A stretch of DNA of 24,517 bases. It comes from a virus. The stretch spans positions 1-24,517 of IMG/VR virus record IMGVR_UViG_3300035703_000402; one strand, given 5' to 3'. The translations under genes were made by a program, and so were the position numbers. Shown here in pieces: positions 15,410 to 22,836 of this stretch (positions within the stretch are counted from its first letter, which is position 1; every line of letters starts with the position of its first letter). Under the pieces are notes generated by a model. The model did no database searches. It saw only the letters and a list, made by a program, of their open reading frames with translations, and was not told the origin of the DNA.

Positions 15410-15613
15410 ATGAAAGTAAGTTCAGACGAAGTCGACGGAAATGTCGAAAAAATGATAAGGCGTTTTTTAAAGAAAACAAAGAAAATGAGAATTGTTGAAG
15501 ATTGCTATGATCGTAGATATTATGTTAAGCCATCTCAAGCAGAGCATACAAAAAGAAGGGCCAAAGAAAGAGCTTTAGAAAAAGAAAAAGCAGCTCTTCC
15601 AAAAGAAGAATAA
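15410..15613 (+). CDS. rpsU: Ribosomal protein bS21-like
   Basis: This 67-residue basic protein matches bS21 in order and spacing of conserved residues: IRRFLKKTKK (16-25) aligns with the ALRRFKR... region, IVEDCYDRRYYVKPS (28-42) with the ...RRxFYEKP core, and the Arg/Lys/Ala-rich helix after it with the bS21 tail. bS21 binds the small ribosomal subunit near the anti-Shine-Dalgarno end of 16S rRNA and aids initiation. Phage-encoded bS21 copies are known from environmental phages, where they are thought to exchange with the host protein. Here it sits among head and fibre genes with GAGG ahead of the ATG. Another small basic family could mimic the pattern, but the match is good. Confidence 0.75.
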   Translation: MKVSSDEVDGNVEKMIRRFLKKTKKMRIVEDCYDRRYYVKPSQAEHTKRRAKERALEKEKAALPKEE

Positions 15614-15618
15614 AAAAC

Positions 15619-15658
15619 TACCTATATACAGGTATTAAAGGTGTCTATAGGTATTAAA
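15619..15658 (+). repeat. Inverted and direct repeats just before the fibre gene
   Basis: TACCTATA (15619-15626) can pair with TATAGGTA (15646-15653). AGGTATTAAA occurs twice, at 15630-15639 and 15649-15658, the second ending at the A of the start codon. The stem would cover the only AGG near the fibre start, so it could affect translation of the 15658 gene. The effect is inferred. Confidence 0.5.
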
Positions 15659-17226
15659 TGGCAAAAATATTTATCAAAGATGGACAAATTTCAAGTTCCG
15701 CTGGGATTAGTATTCCTGGCAATTTGTCTATTCCTGGTAATGTAACTATTTCTGGTAATGTAGTACTTGGAGATAATTTTACAGATACCCTAACAGTTAA
15801 TTCTAGTGCTACATTTAACGATGATTTAACTGTTTCTGATATATTATCTGGTTCTATTGGTAGATTTACAATTGTAACTGCTTCATTTACTGGTAGTGGC
15901 GCAGGTTTATATAATTTAACTGCTTCTGGTATTAATAATTTTACAAATGATGTAAGAGCGCAATTTAGTGCCGGAACAAATATAACAATTGTTGGTGGTG
16001 TTATATCTTCGACTGCAGCAGGTGGAGGCGGTGGAACTCCTGGCGGCTTAGATACAAACATACAATTTAATAGTGGCAGTACTTTTAGTGGTTCGAATAA
16101 TTTAATTTATAATTATATAACAAATACTTTGAGCGGTACAACTGCTCAGTTTACAGATATAATAACCAACACTATTACAGGTTCCAGTATCAATATCACT
16201 GGAACTCTTTCTGCTTCTTCTGCGCAATCTATAATAAAATCAGATCAAGGCATATCATTTAGGACGAGAGGTAATGGCACAGGTTCTTTCATAGAAAGAA
16301 TGTTTATCGGTACAAATGATATTATTAATGCTTATGCTTCTTTGAATACCAATTCTGTAACTGCTTCTGTTTTAACGGCTAATGTGGTAACTGCGTCTGT
16401 TACTTTAACTGGATCAATTGCTTTATTTACAACATTAACCGGCTCTACCGTAACCGGAACAACATCTCGTTTCACAACCATAACTGGCTCGACTATAACT
16501 GGTTCTAGTATAATTGGTACAACTTCTACATTTAACACATATCAAGCAAGTGCCGGAAGTACTTCCGCAGTATCATATGGATTCGGTTCTTCTGGCATCG
16601 ACACCGGGTTATATCGACCAACCACAAATGTTCTTGGCATAGTCACTAACGGCGCAGAAGCAGTTAGATTTGTAAATGAAACAAGTGGCGCTCAAATACA
16701 AATGGATTCTCGTGGTGGCACTGCAGGTGCTCCCACTCTTACTTGGTATTTAGATAATAATACTGGTATTTTTAGACCAGAACAGGATACAATTGGTTTT
16801 ACAACAAACGCAACAGAAAGAATGCGTATAACAAATACACAAACATTAATTTCTGGTAATCTTGTTATATCTGGTTCTGGCACGATTACTGGTTCAACCG
16901 CGCAATTTACAAATATAATAGGCACCTTTACCACAACGGCACAAAATATTACAGAAACTTCAAACATAACAAATGGAATAATGTATTTTATTTCTGCTGC
17001 TACGGCAGCTTATACTATTAATTTGCCGGCGCCTATCTCTGGCGGTAATTTATATTTAATAAGAACTGATGCTACCGCTTATATCATAACTATAAGCGGT
17101 CATATAAACGGAACACCAAATACAAACAACAATACTTGGTTTCCAGCAAGTACAGCAGATAGAAGAGTTGTGTTGGTTTCCAATGGAACAAGCTGGTATC
17201 CAATAATAGCCGGAACAGTCTCATAA
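15658..17226 (+). CDS. Tail-fibre-type protein, beta-repeat rich
   Basis: This 522-residue protein is dominated by Thr/Ser/Gly/Ile/Asn and beta-strand repeats. It opens with GNLSIPGNVTISGNVVLGDN (21-40) followed by DTLTVN, a module repeated in other fibre genes here. A glycine hinge (AGGGGGTPGG, 121-130) is followed by LxGTTAQFT/TGSTVTGTT repeats (about 155-290). The motif DTGLYRP...VTNGAEAVRF (315-337), repeated as NTGIFRP...TTNATERMRI (368-391), is common in phage fibres. The C-terminal domain (about 428-522, ending SWYPIIAGTVS) differs from that of the paralogue at the left edge, although the bodies match closely. It is probably a trimeric receptor-binding or head fibre. Ribosome binding is weak. 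Confidence 0.78.
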   Translation: MAKIFIKDGQISSSAGISIPGNLSIPGNVTISGNVVLGDNFTDTLTVNSSATFNDDLTVSDILSGSIGRFTIVTASFTGSGAGLYNLTASGINNFTNDVRAQFSAGTNITIVGGVISSTAAGGGGGTPGGLDTNIQFNSGSTFSGSNNLIYNYITNTLSGTTAQFTDIITNTITGSSINITGTLSASSAQSIIKSDQGISFRTRGNGTGSFIERMFIGTNDIINAYASLNTNSVTASVLTANVVTASVTLTGSIALFTTLTGSTVTGTTSRFTTITGSTITGSSIIGTTSTFNTYQASAGSTSAVSYGFGSSGIDTGLYRPTTNVLGIVTNGAEAVRFVNETSGAQIQMDSRGGTAGAPTLTWYLDNNTGIFRPEQDTIGFTTNATERMRITNTQTLISGNLVISGSGTITGSTAQFTNIIGTFTTTAQNITETSNITNGIMYFISAATAAYTINLPAPISGGNLYLIRTDATAYIITISGHINGTPNTNNNTWFPASTADRRVVLVSNGTSWYPIIAGTVS

Positions 17227-17334
17227 ACAAATTACCATTTCTCGCAATAAAACGACATAGATTTTAATAAAATTAATTACTAATTATTATCACATATAAT
17301 CAGCCTCGTGCTGGTGTATATGCTTTCTTTATTT

Positions 17335-17340
17335 AAGGAG
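17335..17340 (+). promoter_or_regulatory. Strong ribosome binding site of the 17351 gene
   Basis: AAGGAG lies ten bases before the ATG. A TATAAT at 17295-17300 in the same 124-base gap could be a -10 box, but no good -35 is seen. The site supports the 17351 start and high expression. Confidence 0.6.
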
Positions 17341-17350
17341 ATTTTTTAAT

Positions 17351-18919
17351 ATGTCAAAACAAAAAGGTTTTGCGGTTATATCCGGATCTGGCACAGTAGT
17401 TGCCAAGATTATGGAAAATGGTACAGTTGTATTCGGTCAAGGTAAGCCAGTTAATATGCGTGTTAGCGGCAACCTCGTGCTTGATCTCGAAGGTCAATCA
17501 GGTGGTGCTGGCAAGGTTATGCACGTTGCTGCTAATGGTTCAGCTTCATTAGCACAAGTTCAGGCACAATATGTTACAGTAAGTGCCGTCAGTGGTGCCG
17601 CTGGTGGTGATGTTCAAGCAGTACTCCAATCATTACAGAGTAACATTAATGCTCTCAATACTGATAATACTGCTGATCTATCAAGTTTGGAAACCCGTCT
17701 ATCAAACGAAGAATCCTCAAGAACTTCTGGCGATAGTAGTCTACAAACTCGTTTATCAAGCGAAGAATCAGCAAGATCTTCAGGTGACAGCAGCTTAACA
17801 ACCCGCTTATCAACTGAAGAATCAGCTCGCGTAAGTGCCATCAGCAGCTTAGAAACTGCTGTTGATAACAGAATTGACACTCTAGTCGGCGGCGACGGTG
17901 TTCTTTCTGGTACACTAAGCACAATCGTTGCTATCCAGGAATTCCTAGATGGTGACGGCGCCGGCGACGTAGTTTCAGGCATTAGTGATCTAACTTCAAA
18001 AGTTAATGAACTAACTGCTAGTGCTGCAAGTCTTCAAACACGCATTTCAGTCGAAGAATCAACTCGTTCTTCAGCTGACAGCAGTCTAGAAGTTCGTCTA
18101 TCGAATGAAGAATCAAGCCGTACTTCAGGTGATGGCAGTCTAACAACTCGCCTATCAAGTGAAGAATCAGTAAGAGCCGCAGCTGACAGCAGTCTACAAA
18201 CTCGCTTATCAACTGAAGAATCCGCAAGAGCTTCAGCTGATAGCAGTATTGATAGTCGTGTTTCTTCAGAAGAATCAGCAAGAACAGCTGGTGATTCAAG
18301 TCTAACAACTCGTCTATCAACTGAAGAATCAGCAAGAACAGCTGCTGATACAAGTTTGACAACTCGTTTGTCAGGCGAAGAATCAGTAAGAGCTTCTGCT
18401 GATAGTAGCTTACAGACCCGTTTATCAAGTGAAGAATCCGCAAGAGCTTCAGGTGATAGCAGTCTAACAACCCGTCTATCAAGTGAAGAATCAGCTCGCG
18501 CAAGTGGCGATGCTTCATTAGATACACGTATTGATACACTAGAAAGTGTTCTAATCGTAGGTACAGCTGGCGAAGTAACTGTCAATGGCAGTGAATCAAC
18601 TTCAGTTGGCCTAAGTGGTACAATTACAATCGGTCTACCAGACAATGTTACAGTTGCTGGCAACCTAACTGTAAATGGTAACGCAACACTTGGTGACAGT
18701 TCAGCCGATCAAGTAACAGTAAACGGTAAGTTCCGTGCTCCGAAGTTTACTGCTATTACAATCCCAGCTGCTTATACCAGTGGCGATCAGTCAGCTAACA
18801 ACGGTCATATGTTCTATCTCGATGCAGCTGATGACGCTGTACCAGCTTTCCCACAAGGCCAGAAATGGTACTTCTGTGAAGATGGTGAATGGCACGCAAG
18901 TCCATTCTTCGCTGAATGA
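17351..18919 (+). CDS. Fibre protein with twelve 18-residue repeats, likely abundant virion component
   Basis: This 522-residue protein begins with a short beta module (MSKQKGFAVISGSGTVVAKI) whose pattern recurs at the start of the 19046 protein. Residues 109-163 hold three, and 225-386 nine, copies of an 18-residue unit of the type DSSLxTRLSxEESARASG, probably an alpha-helical trimeric shaft. The two blocks are joined by about 61 residues. A beta module follows (NVTVAGNLTVNGNATLGDSS, 451-470), and then a C-terminal domain with HMFYLDAADD and KWYFCEDGEWHASPF. Codons end in C or G more often than in neighbours. A strong ribosome site and a strong terminator frame the gene as a single unit. Its place beside capsid genes could mean a head fibre or decoration, but a tail fibre is equally possible. 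Confidence 0.75.
   Translation: MSKQKGFAVISGSGTVVAKIMENGTVVFGQGKPVNMRVSGNLVLDLEGQSGGAGKVMHVAANGSASLAQVQAQYVTVSAVSGAAGGDVQAVLQSLQSNINALNTDNTADLSSLETRLSNEESSRTSGDSSLQTRLSSEESARSSGDSSLTTRLSTEESARVSAISSLETAVDNRIDTLVGGDGVLSGTLSTIVAIQEFLDGDGAGDVVSGISDLTSKVNELTASAASLQTRISVEESTRSSADSSLEVRLSNEESSRTSGDGSLTTRLSSEESVRAAADSSLQTRLSTEESARASADSSIDSRVSSEESARTAGDSSLTTRLSTEESARTAADTSLTTRLSGEESVRASADSSLQTRLSSEESARASGDSSLTTRLSSEESARASGDASLDTRIDTLESVLIVGTAGEVTVNGSESTSVGLSGTITIGLPDNVTVAGNLTVNGNATLGDSSADQVTVNGKFRAPKFTAITIPAAYTSGDQSANNGHMFYLDAADDAVPAFPQGQKWYFCEDGEWHASPFFAE
17675..17839 (+). repeat. 54-bp coding repeat, block 1 (three units)
   Basis: Three tandem units encode residues 109-163 of the fibre protein, with consensus SSLxTRLSxEESxRxSG. 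The first unit carries one extra residue. The copies diverge mainly at synonymous positions. Confidence 0.85.
18023..18508 (+). repeat. 54-bp coding repeat, block 2 (nine units)
   Basis: Nine exact-length 54-base units encode residues 225-386; a degenerate tenth (DASLDTRIDTLES) follows. Eighteen residues equal about five turns of helix, as expected for a rigid coiled-coil shaft. Gain or loss of units would stay in frame. Confidence 0.85.
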
Positions 18920-18945
18920 ACAAATAATTTTTAATTAAATTATTT

Positions 18946-18977
18946 AGCCGGCATCCTTCGGGGTGCCGGTTTTTTAT
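18946..18977 (+). terminator. Strong rho-independent terminator
   Basis: CCGGCATCC (18948-18956) pairs with GGGTGCCGG (18961-18969) over nine pairs (one G-T), closed by a TTCG tetraloop and followed by TTTTTTT. It lies 27 bases after the 17351 gene and should end its transcript. Confidence 0.93.
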
Positions 18978-19004
18978 TGATAAAATGCTATTTATTTGGT
19001 TAAA

Positions 19005-19018
19005 ACGCAAATTTGCGT
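19005..19018 (+). promoter_or_regulatory. 14-bp perfect palindrome, possible operator
   Basis: ACGCAAATTTGCGT is a perfect palindrome in the gap between the terminator and the 19046 gene, 27 bases before its ATG. It could be a protein-binding site or a small RNA hairpin. No binding protein can be named. Confidence 0.35.
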
Positions 19019-19045
19019 GATATTTAGTGAATAAGCGAGTGAGAA

Positions 19046-19597
19046 ATGACTAAAGGTTTATGTGTAGCGAGCGGAAGTGTAAAAATACACAAATTATTAA
19101 ATGATGGAACGGTAAGTTTAAGTGGATCAGTACAAATAACTGGCTCATTATTACCTGAAGGTGATGCCACTAGAACAATAGGTTCAGAGCAAAATAGATG
19201 GGCGGACATATACGCTCAGCAAACAACTGTTGGCGCTGTATTCGAAACCGGTTTAACAACCGAAAAATTAGGCGAATATCCTACTGGAACTGTAGTTGTG
19301 TGGGAAAATGGAAAAGCAGTTCCTTGTATATCAGAAGAAGACAACAGGGTTGTTGGAGTTACTTTATTGGGAAAAGATCAGCCAATAATATTGGGCGCTG
19401 AATATATCCTTGTAACCGGAAAAATAAAATCAGGTGACTGGATTGTTACTAGTGAAAAGTGCGGTCACGGAAAAGCTGCTAAGATAAGAACTATGTTTGG
19501 AATAAAAAGAGACTTATTTGGAAAAGTTATAGGTCAAGCACTAGAAAATGCTGAAGGTGACAGCAATTTAATTAAATGTTTTATTAAGAAACTATAG
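19046..19597 (+). CDS. Short fibre-related protein with C-terminal beta domain
   Basis: This 183-residue protein starts MTKGLCVASGSVKIHKLLND followed by GTVSLSG, similar in pattern to the first 30 residues of the 17351 protein. GDATRTIGSEQNRWADIYAQ (39-58) is a linker motif found in many phage fibres. The rest (about 79-183) resembles the C-terminal beta domain seen in fibres and in Peptidase_G2-like autoproteolytic or chaperone domains: GTVVVWENGKAVP, VVGVTLLGK, VTGKIKSGDWIVTS and IGQALENAEGD. I cannot confirm a catalytic residue, so proteolysis is not claimed. It lacks the long shaft of its neighbours and may be an adaptor or fibre tip. The ribosome site is weak (GTGAGAA). Confidence 0.65.
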   Translation: MTKGLCVASGSVKIHKLLNDGTVSLSGSVQITGSLLPEGDATRTIGSEQNRWADIYAQQTTVGAVFETGLTTEKLGEYPTGTVVVWENGKAVPCISEEDNRVVGVTLLGKDQPIILGAEYILVTGKIKSGDWIVTSEKCGHGKAAKIRTMFGIKRDLFGKVIGQALENAEGDSNLIKCFIKKL

Positions 19598-19675
19598 TTT
19601 TATGCGCATTTATGGTATGTTACTAAAAATAAAACTATTTAATTGAGTAAAAGTGTATTTTCGGGAGTATTTTTA

Positions 19676-20950
19676 ATGAGTAGTTCAAAACTATTAGAAC
19701 AAGCAATCGTCGACGCACAAGCACTGCGAGATTCAGCGTACAAAAACGCACAAGCGGCACTTGTGGAAAAATTTGCTCCGCAAATTAAAGAAGCAGTAGA
19801 AAAACTATTAGAACAAGAAGAAGATCCTGCTGCTATGGCCGGCTCACCAGAAGATGCTCTTGCTGCTGATATTCCAGCTGGAACTGATTTTGGTGGTGCT
19901 CCACCAGATACTTCCGATAAAGGATTTGTGGCAGGAGCGGCAAAAGATGTGCCCTTGGCAGCTACAGATGGAGAAAAACTTTGTCCTTGCCCTGATGACG
20001 AAGAAGAAGTAACTCTTCAATTAGACCTTTCTAAATTAGCAGATGAACTACAAATTGGAAAAGAAGCTGAAGAAGATAATTTAAATCAGCAGCCGATGTT
20101 AGGCGGAATGATGGATCAGCCACCAGCCGTCGGTGGTGCTGCTTTAGCTGAAAATTTAGAATTCGAAGGGATTGAATTGGAAGAAGCCGAAGAATTAACA
20201 GAAGTTGATTTAGACGAAGTTCTTTCAGAAGTCGATGAACCAGAGGCCGATGAAGAAGAAGACGATAAAAATTATAGAAGTGCTTCCGGCCAAGAATTAG
20301 ATAGAATGACAGGCAAATCAAAAGCAGAAAGAAATCCACTTGTTGATGACGATACTTTCCTAGAAGAAGAAGTTTTGGAACTCGAAGAAAGTGAAGAAGA
20401 ATTAAAAAATCCCAAAAAAGCTGATTTAAACAAAGAAGGAAAACTTTCATCTTATGAAAAGAAACGTGGTAAAGCCATAGAAAAATCTATGGGATTAAAA
20501 GAAACAAAACAATTACTACAAGCATCTCAAGCTCTCCTTAAAGAAGTCGAGAACAAAGATGTAAAAATTCAAAAACTTTTGGAAGAAAATAAAAAATTCT
20601 CTTCCACAATAGAAGAAATGTCATTAGCACTTAAAAAACTTGAAGAAGTTAATACATTAAATGCTAAACTTTTCTATCAAAATCAGATCTTGAAAAGCGC
20701 CTCCTTGAATGAGCGACAAAAAACACATATTGTCGAAGCTGTTTCAAAGGCTGATTCTGTAAGCGAAGCAAAAGCGGTATATGAAACATTAGTCAATTCA
20801 GTGGGTGGTCCAGCTGAAAAGGAACGTTCACCAAAATCACTGAATGAAGCGATTAATAAAACAAGTTCATTCCGTTTGCCTCACAAACAAGCAGAACAAC
20901 CACACGATCCAAATAAAGATCGTTGGTTAAAATTAGCCGGTATTAAATAA
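19676..20950 (+). CDS. 22: Prohead scaffolding protein (T4 gp22-like)
   Basis: This 424-residue protein should form the inner core on which the capsid assembles and then be degraded by the protease. It is very acidic (Glu/Asp-rich between 100 and 245), with a helical start (SSKLLEQAIVDAQALRDSAY), a coiled coil (about 280-330) and a conserved basic end DRWLKLAGIK. Many (I/L)-x-E sites are present, as expected for a gp21 target. Residues 250-261 (DLNKEGKLSSYE) fit an EF-hand calcium loop. The longer frame starts at TTG 19643, but ATG 19676 has GGGAG eight bases upstream and is preferred. The capsid gene follows 29 bases later. T4 gp22 is shorter (269 residues). Confidence 0.83.
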   Translation: MSSSKLLEQAIVDAQALRDSAYKNAQAALVEKFAPQIKEAVEKLLEQEEDPAAMAGSPEDALAADIPAGTDFGGAPPDTSDKGFVAGAAKDVPLAATDGEKLCPCPDDEEEVTLQLDLSKLADELQIGKEAEEDNLNQQPMLGGMMDQPPAVGGAALAENLEFEGIELEEAEELTEVDLDEVLSEVDEPEADEEEDDKNYRSASGQELDRMTGKSKAERNPLVDDDTFLEEEVLELEESEEELKNPKKADLNKEGKLSSYEKKRGKAIEKSMGLKETKQLLQASQALLKEVENKDVKIQKLLEENKKFSSTIEEMSLALKKLEEVNTLNAKLFYQNQILKSASLNERQKTHIVEAVSKADSVSEAKAVYETLVNSVGGPAEKERSPKSLNEAINKTSSFRLPHKQAEQPHDPNKDRWLKLAGIK

Positions 20951-20979
20951 TACCAAATATATTCACAGGAGTTATTAAA

Positions 20980-22674
20980 ATGTCAGTTATCAAAAAATTA
21001 ACAGAAGGTGTCGTTAAGCGTGACCTCGAAAAAGAAGGCGGCGCTCTAATGTCAAAATGGTCGGATACAGGTCTACTTGAAGGTATTGGCGATGAAAGAG
21101 CCAAAGCTTCAATGGCCCGTCTATTAGAAAATCAAGCACAAGAGCTTCTACGCGAAGCAAATACAATGAGTGGAGGTGATGTAGAAGGCTTTGCTGCCGT
21201 GGCGTTCCCAATAGTACGCCGTGTATTCGGTAGCTTAATCGCCAATGAACTTGTTAGCGTTCAGCCAATGAGTTTGCCAAGCGGTCTAATCTTCTTCCTC
21301 GACTTTACTTTTGAACGTGATCGTGGCGCAAATCTACAGGGTTCCTCACTATTTGGTGGTGGCGTTGTAGGCTCACAATTGACCGGCGGTGTAAGCCTCT
21401 CAGGTGTTAATGCTGAAAATTCACTTCGCGCATTAAATCAAGGTTACTCACTTCCAACCGGTTCAGGCAACGTTACATTAAGTTCAGCAGTTGCCTCAGG
21501 TACCTTTGGTGCCGGTGGAGCACTAGATAAGCTATGTAAGTTTGATGCTGACTTTGTCAGTGGCACAACCAATGTTGCTGTATTCACTGTTCCAGTCAGC
21601 TCACTAACCACACTAGATAAGAGTAGTTTGATCGCTATCAACGCTACACTAGCAAGTGGCTCACTTGTTCGTCGTCTAAGTGCCAAGACTGATTCAACCG
21701 GTCTTGTCGATGTTGGTGGCGATACTTATACACACGTTCGCCTTGTTGTTGCCAGCCTAGATGGTTCAGTAAGTGCTGCTGCTCTCGCAACCAATGCTGG
21801 TTCCCGTGCCGCAAGTTGGCCGATTGCTGATGTTATCGGCAACGTTGGTACTTCAATTGGTGCTGTCGTTGCTTCACAGGTCACTTTCGAAGGTGAACCA
21901 GCAATACCAGAAATTGACATCAAAGTTGACAGTGTCGCTGTAACTGCTAAGAGTCGCAAACTCAAAGCAAAATGGACACCAGAACTCGGTCAAGATCTAA
22001 ATGCTTATCATAACCTTGATGCCGAAGTTGAACTAACAAGTATCCTATCAGAACAAATTGGTCTAGAAATAGATCAAGAAATGTTAGGCGAACTTGTCAA
22101 AGGTGCTACCGCAGCAACACTATACTGGTCACGCCGTCCAGGTAAATTCCTTGATCGTGTAACCGGTGCTCCTATTGCTGGCGAAGCAACCGTTGGTGCT
22201 GGTGGTGCTGACTTCACTGGTAATGTTAGTATGTGGTACGAAACACTCGTTGAAACAATCAATGATGTAAGTGCTGCTATCCACCGCAAAACACTTCGTG
22301 GTGGTGCTAACTTCGTTGTTTGCGGACCAGAAGTTGCTAACATCCTTGAATTTACAACTGGTTTCCGTGCCAATGTAGTTCACGATGATGCCAAGGGCAC
22401 AATCGGCGCAGTCAAAGCCGGTTCATTAAGCAAGAAATGGGATGTATTCGTTGATCCATACTTCCCACGTAATCTTGTTCTAGTTGGTCGTAAGGGCAGT
22501 AGCTTCCTCGAAAGTGGATTCGTATATGCTCCATATGTCCCACTACAGGTTACACCAACCATCTTTGGTACTGAAGATTTCGTACCACGTAAGGGTGTTA
22601 TGACCCGTTACGCCAAGAAGATGGTGCGCCCAGATCTTTACGGCCTTGTCGTAGTCCAAGATCTAATTGGCTGA
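20980..22674 (+). CDS. 23: Major capsid protein (T4 gp23-like)
   Basis: This 564-residue protein forms the head shell. It matches gp23 in FPIVRRVFGSLIANELVSVQ (76-95) followed by PMSLPSGLIF, and in EPAIPEIDIKV...KLKAKWTPELGQDL...LDAEVELTSILSEQI. An N-terminal propeptide of about 59 residues is expected to be removed; ELLRE|ANTMSGG (cut after Glu59) fits the L-x-E rule and falls near the T4 site (65). Residues about 115-300 form a Ser/Gly/Ala/Thr-rich region longer and more variable than in T4 (521 residues), probably an inserted surface domain. AGGAG lies eight bases before the ATG. Codons are more C/G-ending than in most neighbours, and a strong terminator follows, all consistent with very high expression. 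Confidence 0.95.
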   Translation: MSVIKKLTEGVVKRDLEKEGGALMSKWSDTGLLEGIGDERAKASMARLLENQAQELLREANTMSGGDVEGFAAVAFPIVRRVFGSLIANELVSVQPMSLPSGLIFFLDFTFERDRGANLQGSSLFGGGVVGSQLTGGVSLSGVNAENSLRALNQGYSLPTGSGNVTLSSAVASGTFGAGGALDKLCKFDADFVSGTTNVAVFTVPVSSLTTLDKSSLIAINATLASGSLVRRLSAKTDSTGLVDVGGDTYTHVRLVVASLDGSVSAAALATNAGSRAASWPIADVIGNVGTSIGAVVASQVTFEGEPAIPEIDIKVDSVAVTAKSRKLKAKWTPELGQDLNAYHNLDAEVELTSILSEQIGLEIDQEMLGELVKGATAATLYWSRRPGKFLDRVTGAPIAGEATVGAGGADFTGNVSMWYETLVETINDVSAAIHRKTLRGGANFVVCGPEVANILEFTTGFRANVVHDDAKGTIGAVKAGSLSKKWDVFVDPYFPRNLVLVGRKGSSFLESGFVYAPYVPLQVTPTIFGTEDFVPRKGVMTRYAKKMVRPDLYGLVVVQDLIG

Positions 22675-22690
22675 TAACTGGTTACAAAAT

Positions 22691-22730
22691 AAAGAAAACC
22701 CGTCTGAAATATGGCGGGTTTTTTCTTTTT
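22691..22730 (+). terminator. Strong rho-independent terminator after the capsid gene
   Basis: AAAACCCG (22695-22702) pairs with CGGGTTTT (22715-22722), with a 12-base loop that could close further, followed by a T-rich run (TTCTTTTTT). It lies about 20 bases after the capsid stop codon. Confidence 0.93.
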
Positions 22731-22735
22731 TAATA

Positions 22736-22743
22736 TATAAATC
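22736..22743 (+). promoter_or_regulatory. Possible T4-type late promoter (TATAAATC)
   Basis: TATAAATC differs by one base from the T4 late-promoter box TATAAATA. It lies after the capsid terminator and about 94 bases before the LamG-type gene, which otherwise needs its own promoter. The surrounding DNA is AT-rich, so a chance match is possible. Confidence 0.35.
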
Positions 22744-22836
22744 ACTATTTATTATATGTTTTGTCGAGGGATAAATTAAGTTGATAAAATTCCAATAAAA
22801 CAATCACAAAGGCACAGTCGAGGAAAATAATGCGAA

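Noticed and set aside
18023-18508. Regular repeats considered as a CRISPR array
   Set aside because: Units are contiguous without spacers and stay in frame within a single gene.
18018-18663. Two overlapping minus-strand frames of about 170-210 residues in the fibre repeat region
   Set aside because: They arise from the periodic 54-base coding repeat, which keeps other frames open; no ribosome site or recognisable domain.
19602-19646. 14-codon frame MRIYGMLLKIKLFN between fibre and scaffold genes
   Set aside because: Very short, no ribosome site, and base composition like the surrounding intergenic DNA.
19643-19675. Upstream TTG start giving 11 more residues to the scaffold protein
   Set aside because: No ribosome site precedes it, whereas ATG 19676 has GGGAG at good spacing and a scaffold-like N-terminus.
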